A DNA stretch of 62,133 bases from Methanoregula sp. (lineage in GTDB: Archaea > Halobacteriota > Methanomicrobia > Methanomicrobiales > Methanospirillaceae), in assembly GCF_023227875.1 (NCBI RefSeq), contig NZ_JALOCH010000015.1, forward strand, positions 1 to 62,133, given 5' to 3'. Position numbers and translations under genes: made by a program. Every line of letters begins with the position of its first letter. Positions within the stretch are counted from its first letter, which is position 1. Shown here in pieces: positions 53,008 through 60,993 of the stretch. Under the pieces are notes generated by a model that was not told the origin of the DNA, made no database searches, and was given only the letters and a program-made list of their open reading frames with translations.

Positions 53008-53356
53008 GATGAGATAAAAAGTGACAAACTTCCCCGCGCAGGTTTCTCCTATGTCGGGAAAAATTTCTTCCGGCCAATCCTGGTTCATTTTATTTACCTT
53101 TTATCACCGGGTACCTTTCGCATTTTCGAACGTGTAGCTGATGTGGACAGAAATCATATATATCATCATAATAAATCGCACATTGTGGACAGCCGGTGGT
53201 TGTTCCACGAAAAGAAGAGGATGGATCCACCAAGCAACGAACTTCGTTGGACCCGGTCCCGCCTGTAGGCATGAGAATGTTATCTTCTGATCCTATGAAG
53301 GTTTTCCTTGTGCCAGCGAGCGAAGCGCATGGAAAAATGCGAGGAGTTGAAGAAAA
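53008..53356 (+). promoter_or_regulatory. Shared promoter/5'-leader module, copy 5 (type B)
   Basis: Type B upstream part (ccggccaatcctggttcatt). TATA catatatatca at 53154-53165, probable start near 53180. H1 is of the bulged variant seen in copy 2 (gtgga..tccac). H2 is intact (first strand atggatcc, one mismatch against others). H3 ttttccttgtgcc..gcgcatggaaaa as in copy 2. Confidence 0.85.
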
Positions 53357-54430
53357 ATGAACATACACAAAACAGTTGTCATCCTGCTGGCACTGCTGCT
53401 GGCGGGGATGGCGATGGTACCGATGGTGAATGCGGAACAAAAAGATACAATTGAATTGACGGACAATCTTTCCGTTTCAACAGTTGAACTGCTGAAAGAT
53501 CCCGCGATAAATGCGATTATTGAATCGGCTAAGTCTGTTGATAACATTCCCGCTGGTGAAAATAACCAGACTTTCCTGAACAGTTACAAAAGTCCTGCGG
53601 AAATAATCATTGAAAAGATGAAAGGCAGGGGATATTCTGAAAGTCAGATCACCACGGTACTGAAAAGTCAGGAATATAATTGGGATCCAAAAACGGGAGC
53701 ATGTTGGAAAGGTACTGCACCAACAGAGGCAGAACTAAAAGTAATCAATCAAATTCGTGGAAAGGATTATTCTCCCTTCAACCGAGAAAGTGATGTTCAA
53801 AAGTCAACACTTGGAATCAAAACGCTACGTCAGGAGTACCGGCAGATGAAAACTACCTCTGGAACAACATACTTTGGGGTGAATGACTACATGAAACCCG
53901 GACAAATGGTTACCAGCTCCTCCGGAACGAACCAGCATGTAGTCACAACACATGTTGGACGAAAACCAAGTCCATCAACAGAATGCTGGACAGAAGCCGG
54001 TGTGGCAGATTCTGTTGCGGATCCCCAAAGACGTTACTTCACCTACGACAACGATGAGGGCGGTTGGAGTTTTCATGGAAATGCAGGTGCATCTACATTA
54101 AGTAATTATGAAATCTATGTAACCAGTACTCAGGAAAGCGCCGGGTATAAGTATCACATCTGGCTCGATAGCGCCTGGGTCCGGTCGGGTCACCTTGCAT
54201 TCAGAGAAAATTTCATTGACCAGGCGAATGAAATTTGGGCTGATGGTTCCAATCCGTTCTCTTCAGATCCCAGTATAACCGAATTCAAGGACAGTACCTT
54301 GTATCAGAGCAGCGGGAATGACAGGTGGGCTACAAACGTCCCGACAAACTTTAATTCCGTAGGATCAAGTATTTCTGAAAGCAGGGTAGTATCCGGAAAT
54401 GCATATGACTGGCAGATGTGGATTCCCTAA
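53357..54430 (+). CDS. Secreted protein of uncertain fold (possibly neprosin-like)
   Basis: 357 aa. Common signal peptide (MNIHKTVVILLALLLAG ... VNA). Pro-region with KSPAEIIIEKMKGRGYSE and a W-D-P..CWKG segment, then a beta-rich domain with STECWTEAGVADSV, RYFTYDNDEGGWSFHG, YEIYVTSTQESAGYKYHIWL, NEIWADGSNPFSSD and ATNVPTNFNS. The order of Trp/Glu-containing strands recalls neprosin-type glutamic peptidases, but I cannot confirm the two catalytic Glu. It overlaps the next gene by 26 bp and replaces a metallopeptidase whose 3' end remains at 54810. Confidence 0.65.
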   Translation: MNIHKTVVILLALLLAGMAMVPMVNAEQKDTIELTDNLSVSTVELLKDPAINAIIESAKSVDNIPAGENNQTFLNSYKSPAEIIIEKMKGRGYSESQITTVLKSQEYNWDPKTGACWKGTAPTEAELKVINQIRGKDYSPFNRESDVQKSTLGIKTLRQEYRQMKTTSGTTYFGVNDYMKPGQMVTSSSGTNQHVVTTHVGRKPSPSTECWTEAGVADSVADPQRRYFTYDNDEGGWSFHGNAGASTLSNYEIYVTSTQESAGYKYHIWLDSAWVRSGHLAFRENFIDQANEIWADGSNPFSSDPSITEFKDSTLYQSSGNDRWATNVPTNFNSVGSSISESRVVSGNAYDWQMWIP

Positions 54431-54809
54431 ACTGCTATCCACACTCTCTTTTTTTTCTATCTTGGCACTCTGTATGGTATCAGGATGCTTGCTGGAACAG
54501 GTCTCAGAAAATAATCAGATGATAACGGGAAAGGATACGCTTACTGGTAATCAGCGAGACGAAGCAATAGATATTGCCCTGAATGATCGTGAGGTTCATG
54601 ATTACCTCAAAAATGGATACACCCTGAAAAATGTGGGGCCGCTTTGTTATGAACAATCACCGGGTGATGGGAACATCTACAAATCATGTTTCACCGGAGT
54701 TGAATTTGAAACAAAAGATGTGTATCTGGTTGTATATGTTGATCAGGAAAAACATGTTGTAAATTCAACATCCATGATATACATCCGCAACCCTGTGGTT
54801 GCTCCATAG
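54405..54809 (+). CDS. Small lipoprotein partner (PepSY-like)
   Basis: 134 aa from ATG 54405 (MTGRCGFPKLLSTLSFFSIL), overlapping the end of the previous gene. Signal helix with lipobox MVSGC, then QRDEAIDIALNDREVHDYLK, NVGPLCYEQSPGDGNIYKSC, KDVYLVVYVDQEKHVVNS, as in PepSY-like domains of secreted-protease neighbours. Plausible membrane partner of the upstream secreted protein. Confidence 0.7.
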   Translation: MTGRCGFPKLLSTLSFFSILALCMVSGCLLEQVSENNQMITGKDTLTGNQRDEAIDIALNDREVHDYLKNGYTLKNVGPLCYEQSPGDGNIYKSCFTGVEFETKDVYLVVYVDQEKHVVNSTSMIYIRNPVVAP

Positions 54810-55070
54810 AATTCAAGGAGATTACGGGAGACAAAAGCCATTGTTGCTGGCTATACCGTTTTTTTCAGAGTAATTATATGCGGAATTCGTGATACCCATG
54901 AAATGGAAAACTGACGTACTGATAATTATCCTTGTTCTTGCGCTTTTTTATTGTGTCTCCCACCAATGCCTCCATGACAAAACCGGTCCCGGCGCCTGAT
55001 CTCACCGGGAAGGGGCAGCAGGAGGCCCTGTTTTATTTCGAGAATTGGTCAAGGACTGTTTCAACAGACA
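54810..55070 (+). pseudogene. Fossil of metallopeptidase 3' end and propeptide-like partner
   Basis: 54810-54856 repeats the last codons of metallopeptidase 2 (aattcaaggagattacggga; protein RRLRETKA..AGYT). 54857-55070 repeats the intergenic and first part of the partner gene at 45843, from ATG 54898 (MKWKTDVLIIILVLALF). An extra T in the ctttttt run at about 54949 shifts the frame. Similarity ends near 55060. So this locus once carried a metallopeptidase and partner like that at 44.4 kb. Confidence 0.85.
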
Positions 55071-55311
55071 TTAGAACTTATTGCTGGAATTAAGCAAAAA
55101 TTTGATCACATGTAATATGAAAAAATACCTCTCTGAGCATCATGTTTGAAAAATGGTCAACACGGGTGAAACGGTAGTTGTAGGGGTTCACATGGGAGAA
55201 TCGAACGATACTGGGTATTCGATTTTTTCCCCGGTACAGGGCGTCAGGCGTGATCTTAACTGGATTACTCCATTGACCGGATAATCCCTATTTTTAAATG
55301 GTGAAAAACGA
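55071..55311. other. Intergenic stretch of unclear origin
   Basis: Between the fossil partner gene and the gene at 55312. A/T-rich, with no match to the neighbouring loci that I can see and no gene. Confidence 0.4.
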
Positions 55312-55809
55312 ATGAACTGGAACGTGATAACCGGGATAATAATTCTGGGAGTGATTCTTGGTCTTTGTATTCTTGTTCCTGGGAGCACGAAACAAAACGG
55401 GGATCAGGAAATGACCATAAGTAACTCATCACATTCTGTATCTCCATTCCCTGAGTTACCCCATATACCGGAAGACTGGGTTATCGCTTCATTCGGTCGT
55501 GACGAGAAAAACCCGGAGCGAACGGTCTTTTTGAAAAATCCAGATCTCCTGGACGCCTTCATCAATGCATCTGAAAAGGAAACCGGTTCCGATAATTTCC
55601 CCGGTGGAGTTCTCGGTTACGTGAAGGACAGCGATGGATCAATCGTTGTCCTGTTGAGTCCAAATGAACCGGTTAACCAGACCCTTGTCAATGAGATATA
55701 CAGCCAAATCTCTGTACGGGGAAGATCATTTAACGTAACGAATGTTCCCTGTAAATTTATCCGGATGGATGTTGTCCATGTTGAAGTTTCTAAAGATACG
55801 ATGCCATGA
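55312..55809 (+). CDS. Exported protein with duplicated C-terminal domain, 165 aa
   Basis: N-terminal signal/anchor (NWNVITGIIILGVILGLCI), with GGTGAAAA before the ATG. From GSTKQNGDQEMTISN on, protein and DNA are almost identical to the end of the gene at 60994 (61708-62133). The domain (PEDWVIASFGRDEKNPERTV, FLKNPDLLDAFINASEK, NFPGGVLGYVKDSDGSIVVL) is not recognised. It ends KDTMP. Behind the former metallopeptidase locus, possibly another partner or surface protein. Confidence 0.75.
   Translation: MNWNVITGIIILGVILGLCILVPGSTKQNGDQEMTISNSSHSVSPFPELPHIPEDWVIASFGRDEKNPERTVFLKNPDLLDAFINASEKETGSDNFPGGVLGYVKDSDGSIVVLLSPNEPVNQTLVNEIYSQISVRGRSFNVTNVPCKFIRMDVVHVEVSKDTMP
55381..55806 (+). repeat. 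Long near-identical repeat, copy 1 (partner copy 61708-62133)
   Basis: About 9 differences in 426 bp by eye, so about 98% identity, from gggagcacgaaacaaaacgg to gatacgatgcca. The left junction is sharp: unrelated sequence stands before gggagcacg in each copy. Recent duplication or gene conversion. Confidence 0.92.
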
Positions 55810-56273
55810 GGGGAATTGTTATGGAGATAATTACGTTTTTGTCAGCAGAAAACTCTCTTAATGATTTGCACCGTTTAAAATTCCCCCACCATACCAGAAT
55901 TAATGCATTATGGTGAACCCGATAACAGGGTCGAAGATCATCCTCCTCCTTCCCGCCACGCTCCGAGGAACGACCGCTCCCCCCAATACAACCTGGATAA
56001 CTTTTCTCTGCGATGGCTGCCGCCACTCTCCCGTGGGGGTTAGTGGGGCGGGGCGAGTGCCGGGAATCTGCCCAGCGGGGATTTGGTGAGTATCAGACAT
56101 TGTAGCAGTAATGTCTGATTCGCAGAAGCCATCAGGCTTCGAGGGGACCGCCAGAATCTCGGGCGGTTGATAATTCGCAGATACTCATATGCCTCATTTT
56201 CACACCATACAACCATAATATAAAAGTCTGAAAATCCGGATTGAAGATAAAAGATTGTTCAAGGAAATCCAAA
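55810..56273. repeat. Intergenic dispersed repeat with two hairpins
   Basis: 56009-56090 has gcgatggctgccgccactct..ggggcggggcgag..ctgcccagcg. The hairpins agacatt/aatgtct (56095-56116) and gaagcc-ATCA-ggcttc (56125-56140) are the same as at 29538 and 29568. No gene in the stretch before the PIN gene. Confidence 0.7.
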
Positions 56274-56735
56274 ATGAAAATCTACATGGATGTCTGTTGC
56301 CTGTGCAGACCATTTGACGATCAACTGGTCTCTCGAATCCGGTACGAGAGCGAAGCAATCATCGCTATCCTGAACCGGTGTTCACAGGACTGGGAGCTTA
56401 TCTGGAGTTCGGCAATTACGTACGAGATAGCAAAAATTTCGGATCATCAGAAGAAACATTATGTTACGTCGTTTGCAGCTAAAACAAAAATGAATGTCCT
56501 TGTTGACAGAAACATCAGAGAAAGGGCAGAGATTTTCATGGACTGGGGCATTAAAGCAGTCGATGCCCTGCATGTGGCCTGCGCTGAAAAGTCGGAAGCG
56601 ACGGTATTTCTTACAACAGATGATGTATTGAAAAATATTATGAGCCACCACAACGATACGATGTCTATACGAATCGTAAATCCCGCTGCATGGTACGAGG
56701 AGGTGACGGGAAATGAAAGCGAAGACATTACATGA
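56274..56735 (+). CDS. PIN-domain protein (VapC-like)
   Basis: 153 aa from ATG 56274 (MKIYMDVCCLCRPFDDQLV); an in-frame start 11 codons earlier is less likely. PIN signature: N-terminal Asp (YMDVC), then ELIWSSAITYEIAKI, DWGIKAVDALHVACAEKS and VFLTTDDVLKN. It would cut RNA. The antitoxin-like gene overlaps its 3' end by 23 bp. Confidence 0.87.
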   Translation: MKIYMDVCCLCRPFDDQLVSRIRYESEAIIAILNRCSQDWELIWSSAITYEIAKISDHQKKHYVTSFAAKTKMNVLVDRNIRERAEIFMDWGIKAVDALHVACAEKSEATVFLTTDDVLKNIMSHHNDTMSIRIVNPAAWYEEVTGNESEDIT

Positions 56736-56916
56736 GATCCATGATGAAGGCATGAATGCACTCCGGGAAAGACTCGGGCCCGTCGATATGATCCGGTTCA
56801 TCCAGATGTTCGATTCGGGAAAAGGCGATTATACAAAAGAACGCCGGCAATGGCTCAGCAATGATCTCGATGAGATCTGTAAGGAGATTCAGGAAATGCA
56901 GAAGAAGGAACTATGA
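56713..56916 (+). CDS. Antitoxin-like partner of the PIN protein
   Basis: 67 aa: TLHEIHDEGMNALRERLGPV, DMIRFIQMFDSGKGDYTKER, helical and charged. Overlap with the PIN gene implies translational coupling. The reverse order (toxin first) is less common. Family not named. Confidence 0.7.
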   Translation: MKAKTLHEIHDEGMNALRERLGPVDMIRFIQMFDSGKGDYTKERRQWLSNDLDEICKEIQEMQKKEL

Positions 56917-57077
56917 TTTCAGATAAATGCAGGTTCTCAAAAAAAATTTTCTGATGCCCTCAATAATCTCAACACCCTTTTTCCCGGTCTTGGTTATCTT
57001 GTAATACCGGTTCCTGTTTTCGTCATGAGTCAGGCATTCCACGAGTCTCACTTTTTCCAGGGCGGGGACGGCCATGC
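56911..57077 (-). pseudogene. C-terminal fragment of a winged-helix regulator
   Basis: The minus-strand frame ending at 56911 reads AVPALEKVRLVECLTHDENR, then NRYYKITKTGKKGVEIIEGI. This is the wing and last helix of an ArsR/PadR-like regulator. The 5' part is missing where repeat sequence (gcgactccttgcgttagcag) begins. It overlaps the antitoxin stop by 6 bp. Confidence 0.65.
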
Positions 57078-57422
57078 GACTCCTTGCGTTAGCAGGGAAG
57101 GGGAAGAATCATAATGATGAATTATCCGGGAAAGATCGGTATCTTGCGATGGCTGCCGCCGCTCCCGGGGAGTTCACGCGGCGGGGCGATTGCCGGCAGT
57201 TGGCCCAGTGAAATCCGGATGATGTGGCCGAGAGAGTTATTCGGCCACACAGGAATTGCAATGAACGCACCCCAATTCGAAGATTCCTGAAAGGTCTGCC
57301 GAAAAACTTTATTCCAGGTCATACAGTTTCACACCCCGCACCGGGGGTTTTTACGTTACATAAAAAAATGCACTCTGAGGGGTATGCAAATCCAATCCTG
57401 ATTTCAAAACGGGCGGAAGAGA
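57078..57422. repeat. Intergenic dispersed repeat
   Basis: 57148-57235 has gcgatggctgccgccgctcc, cggcggggcgattgccggca and gttggcccagtg, a well preserved copy. The remainder carries the promoter region of the KilA-N gene. Confidence 0.65.
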
Positions 57423-58241
57423 ATGACAAAGATACATGTTCTTGACAGGGAAGTTGCGGTGTATGTGCAGAATGATGAAGATTTCATCTGTATCACCGAT
57501 ATTGCACGCTACAAGAATCCTGACAGCACGGACGATCTCATCCGCAGCTGGATACGGAACCGCAACACAATAGAATTTCTTGGCATATGGGAACAACTGA
57601 ACAACCCGGATTTTAATCCCGTCGAATTCGACGGGTTTAGAAAACAGGCCGGACTGAATAGTTTTACGCTCACTCCCCGCCAGTGGATCGAAAAGACGCA
57701 TGCCCGGGGGATTGTCTCAAAACCGGGCCGGTATGGCGGGACATATGCACACAAGGATATTGCATTTGAATTCGCATCATGGATTTCGGTTGAATTCAAA
57801 CTTTACCTTATCAAGGAATTCCAGCGTCTCAAAGATAATGAGCGGCAGACGCTTGGGTGGGATATCCGGCGAAACCTTGCGAAGATCAATTACCGGATCC
57901 ATACCGATGCCGTGCAGGAAAACCTGGTCCCTCCTGAGCTGACCAGATCGCAGATCAATGCTGTATATGCGTCCGAAGCCGATGTACTCAACATGGCTCT
58001 GTTCGGCACGAGTGCAAAAGAGTGGCGGGATAATAATCCGGATAAGAAAGGAAATATCCGGGACTACGCGGATATTTCCCAGCTGGTCTGTCTCTCAAAT
58101 CTTGAGAACCTCAACGCTCATTTCATCAGCGACAACCTTCCCCAGGCCGAACGCCTCGCCCGGCTCAACATGATAGCGATTCACCAGTTAACCCTGCTTA
58201 CGAATGATGCGACAGTCCGGATGATCAGCGGCGGGAAGTAG
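57423..58241 (+). CDS. KilA-N domain protein
   Basis: 272 aa. KilA-N region at the N-terminus (YVQNDEDFICITDIARYKNP, DLIRSWIRNRNTIEFLG, then KTHARGIVSKPGRYGGTYAH, KDIAFEFASWISVEFKLYLI). The C-terminal half (about 155-272) resembles the extension seen in chromosomal KilA-N proteins (FGTSAKEWRDNN, GNIRDYADISQLVCLSNLEN). Such domains bind DNA and occur in phage and mobile genes. Confidence 0.93.
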   Translation: MTKIHVLDREVAVYVQNDEDFICITDIARYKNPDSTDDLIRSWIRNRNTIEFLGIWEQLNNPDFNPVEFDGFRKQAGLNSFTLTPRQWIEKTHARGIVSKPGRYGGTYAHKDIAFEFASWISVEFKLYLIKEFQRLKDNERQTLGWDIRRNLAKINYRIHTDAVQENLVPPELTRSQINAVYASEADVLNMALFGTSAKEWRDNNPDKKGNIRDYADISQLVCLSNLENLNAHFISDNLPQAERLARLNMIAIHQLTLLTNDATVRMISGGK

Positions 58242-58527
58242 GCAGCGCATCACACGATATCTGATTTTTTCGGGGGGGTGCCGGCTAAACCCCCCTGCCG
58301 GACTTTTTATTTGGCTGCAGGGTAATTGCGATGACTGCCGCCTCCTCCTGGAGTATACTCTGGCGGCGGGGCGATTGCAGGTAGTTGGCCCAGCGGGGAT
58401 TTGGTGAGGGGCGAGCGAGGCCAAGTGTAGTGAGGAGGGGGAGACATTGTCACGATGCCCCTCGCCCTTCCCTGTCCGCTTGGCCGGTGGGGGCGGCCGG
58501 AGATCCTGCAAAGAATAAAAACGGAAT
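58242..58527. repeat. Composite dispersed repeat upstream of leader 6
   Basis: The most complete chain in the window: gcgatgactgccgcctcctc, cggcggggcgattgcaggta, ttggcccagcg, then gcgagcgaggccaagtgtag, gtcacgatgcccctcgccct, ctgtccgcttggccggtggg, cggccggagatcctgcaaag. It is followed directly by the leader. Confidence 0.7.
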
Positions 58528-58872
58528 GATGAGATGAAAAGTGACGAGTTTCCCCGCGCAGGTTTCCCTTACGCCGGGAAAAATCTCATCCGGCCAATCC
58601 CGGCTCATTTCTTTTTCCTTTTCTTACCGGGTACCCTCTGCGTTTTCGAACGTGTAAACAAATGTACTAGAAATTATTAATAGATGAATATTCAATCGCA
58701 CATTGTGGACGGCCGGTGGTTGTCCCAAAAGAAGAGGACGGGTTCACCAAGCGACGAACTTCGTTGGACCCGGTCCCGCCCGTAGGCATGAGAACATTAT
58801 CTTCCGATCCTATGAAGGTTTTCCCATGCCAGCGAGCGAAGCGCATGGAAAAATGCGAGGAGTTGAAGAAAA
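58528..58872 (+). promoter_or_regulatory. Shared promoter/5'-leader module, copy 6 (type B)
   Basis: Type B upstream part (ccggccaatcccggctcatt). TATA-like attattaatag at 58673-58683 and atattcaatcgc, as in copy 1 (the other C39-like locus) and unlike copies 2-5. Start near 58700. H1 ggacggcc/ggttgtcc pairs through two G-U, H2 and H3 as elsewhere. Confidence 0.85.
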
Positions 58873-60087
58873 ATGAACCTACACAAAACAGTTGTCGTCC
58901 TGCTGGCACTGCTGCTGGCAGCGATGGCGATGGTACCGATGGTGAGCGCGGTGGACGATAAAAACGGTGTTGATCAGGTAACTGCACAACACGTTGCGGA
59001 GATGCATATGCAAACCGTAGCGAAATCATCGGAAATGTATAAGGAATGGACAACAGGAACCATTCAGCCGTCTACGGTATATTATAATCTGAACGATCAG
59101 AAGGCGGCTTACCTGTTCAACGTTTATGTAGACGGACAATACTCCGGGTATATTCTCACATCTGCAACGCGGGATAATTATCCGGTCCTGGAATTCTCAC
59201 GCGGAACAGTTCCGGACGCGGACGCAGAGAAATTATCCTTGTCCCGGCAGGCAGCCCTGTCGTCCATTGATGGAAAAACACAAAACATCGGGTCACCGAA
59301 ACTCCTCTACCTGGGCGGGACATTTTATATTGCCCAGTACCCGGTGACCGATGCTCGGGGGAATACCATTAGCATAAAGAATGTCGATCTTTCTGATAAT
59401 TCTGTCATCGACCTTGTGGAAATGGAGAATAAATACCCGGTCAATACTGATGAACAGATCGCCCGTGATGCAGCGAGAGTAAAGAGCGCAAACCAGAAGT
59501 GGGAGTCATTGACCGGTAATGCAGCCTCTGTCGCAGTGCCGGCCGCCCTTGCTGCCACAACATATGGATCAAAATCCATTCCCGGCGTCCCCCTCTACAG
59601 CCAGCCCCTGAATAATTATTGTGCACCGACATCTGCAGGAATGGTTCTTTCCTATTGGGATTCCCACGGATACCCAGGCATTCCCGACAATTCATATACT
59701 CTCATCACTGAGCTCGGTACAGCGATGAGCACATCAACGAGTACCGGGACCTATATCTACAACGTGGATGATGGTATGAACACTGTCAGTTCCAATCATG
59801 GATACGGGAGCCAGCTTACGTTTACTGAGGACAGTTGGGTCACATTCTCTGATGTTACCACAGAAATCAATGTGAACAAACCCTTTGTTCTCAATATGAT
59901 CGGGGGAGGCACGGCATATGGCCGGTCCCAGGCTTATGGACAACATACTGTCGCCGTTATCGGGTACGAATCCTATTTGTCCGGTGACTATGTCGTCATC
60001 CAGGATACATGGACACCCCTGACAGCAGTATCCCTGGCATTCGACGACTGGATTGGCGCAGTTGCGGATTATTCCCGACCATCTTAA
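58873..60087 (+). CDS. Secreted C39-like cysteine peptidase 2
   Basis: 404 aa. Common signal peptide type (MNLHKTVVVLLALLLAAMAM). Pro-region (VAEMHMQTVAKSSEMYKEWT, SGYILTSATRDNYPVLEFSR). Peptidase domain with Cys250 in NYCAPTSAGMVLSYW, His358 in GQHTVAVIGY and VVIQDTWTP. The layout matches 32358 over its whole length. The membrane partner at 60104 follows 16 bp downstream after a run of eight T. Confidence 0.89.
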   Translation: MNLHKTVVVLLALLLAAMAMVPMVSAVDDKNGVDQVTAQHVAEMHMQTVAKSSEMYKEWTTGTIQPSTVYYNLNDQKAAYLFNVYVDGQYSGYILTSATRDNYPVLEFSRGTVPDADAEKLSLSRQAALSSIDGKTQNIGSPKLLYLGGTFYIAQYPVTDARGNTISIKNVDLSDNSVIDLVEMENKYPVNTDEQIARDAARVKSANQKWESLTGNAASVAVPAALAATTYGSKSIPGVPLYSQPLNNYCAPTSAGMVLSYWDSHGYPGIPDNSYTLITELGTAMSTSTSTGTYIYNVDDGMNTVSSNHGYGSQLTFTEDSWVTFSDVTTEINVNKPFVLNMIGGGTAYGRSQAYGQHTVAVIGYESYLSGDYVVIQDTWTPLTAVSLAFDDWIGAVADYSRPS

Positions 60088-60103
60088 TTTTTTTTGGAAA
60101 ACC

Positions 60104-60838
60104 ATGACGATTTCAAGCCGGGTAAAGGTCATGATTCTCATTGCGTTGGTACTCCTGAGTACCGGCATCATTTCTGTCACCTTCAATAATTTCAGGACAG
60201 CTCCGACACCTCCGGAAGTCCGGGCCGGCTGGTACCTGCCCCAGAAAGATATTGTCTGGCCGGCATCCGGGCAGGGAACGAACCGGTCGCCGGGCGGACA
60301 ACTCATTCTTACCGGATGGAGGGATGGTCCAGCCTCCGGGTTCCCGGATATTTCGCCCTACTGCCGTTATGAAAATTATTCACAGCGGGACACCGGCAGA
60401 AAATATGTTATAGCCGTATGGTATTTCAGCGATGACCGAAGATTCCAGGAATCGCAGAAAACCCTCCATGAATTCCTGAGACATTCTGGAACGATTACAG
60501 AACTTGGACTGGACTTTTCCGGGATTCCGGAACCGGGAGATCATTCCGGTAATGCCAGCCGGAATGATGTGGGGAATGACTGGTTGCCTTCCCGGCTCAC
60601 GACCACCGGGTACGAAGGTCCGAACACATCGGGCCTGTTTTTCACGGTCGCAATTTCTGCGCCTGCCGACCCGTCCCGCAAACAGATTCCTGATGGAGAC
60701 ACTGAACATTATATTGTGTATTATGGGACGGCGGAACCTGCACTTCTTGCACCAGAGACGGATTTTCTCCGGGAAATGATCCGGAATACATATACTTACG
60801 GGAAGGGAAGTTCTGCAGGTCCGATTGAAGAACGCTGA
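60104..60838 (+). CDS. Membrane-anchored partner of C39-like peptidase 2
   Basis: 244 aa from ATG 60104 (MTISSRVKVMILIALVLLST). N-terminal anchor, extracellular domain: VRAGWYLPQKDI, YVIAVWYFSDDRRFQESQKT, LHEFLRHSGTITELGLDF, TSGLFFTVAISAP, EHYIVYYG. Paralog of 33624, also placed after a C39-like peptidase. Function unknown; candidate inhibitor or anchor. Confidence 0.77.
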   Translation: MTISSRVKVMILIALVLLSTGIISVTFNNFRTAPTPPEVRAGWYLPQKDIVWPASGQGTNRSPGGQLILTGWRDGPASGFPDISPYCRYENYSQRDTGRKYVIAVWYFSDDRRFQESQKTLHEFLRHSGTITELGLDFSGIPEPGDHSGNASRNDVGNDWLPSRLTTTGYEGPNTSGLFFTVAISAPADPSRKQIPDGDTEHYIVYYGTAEPALLAPETDFLREMIRNTYTYGKGSSAGPIEER

Positions 60839-60993
60839 TGTGTTCTTTTCCTGCTTCATGTGTTCAGACTGAACGAGCATCGAAAAATACCTTTGCAGGA
60901 AGAGGGCCATCCAAGTTGTCAGGAAGTATCCGGGCAAGAGATACCTATGTGAGACCTTCGTAAGAATACAACATTGATTGGAGAGCTGAAATT

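Noticed and set aside
29383..58527. CRISPR array
   Set aside because: The intergenic repeats are dispersed, of unequal length and without regular unique spacers; no cas genes are present.
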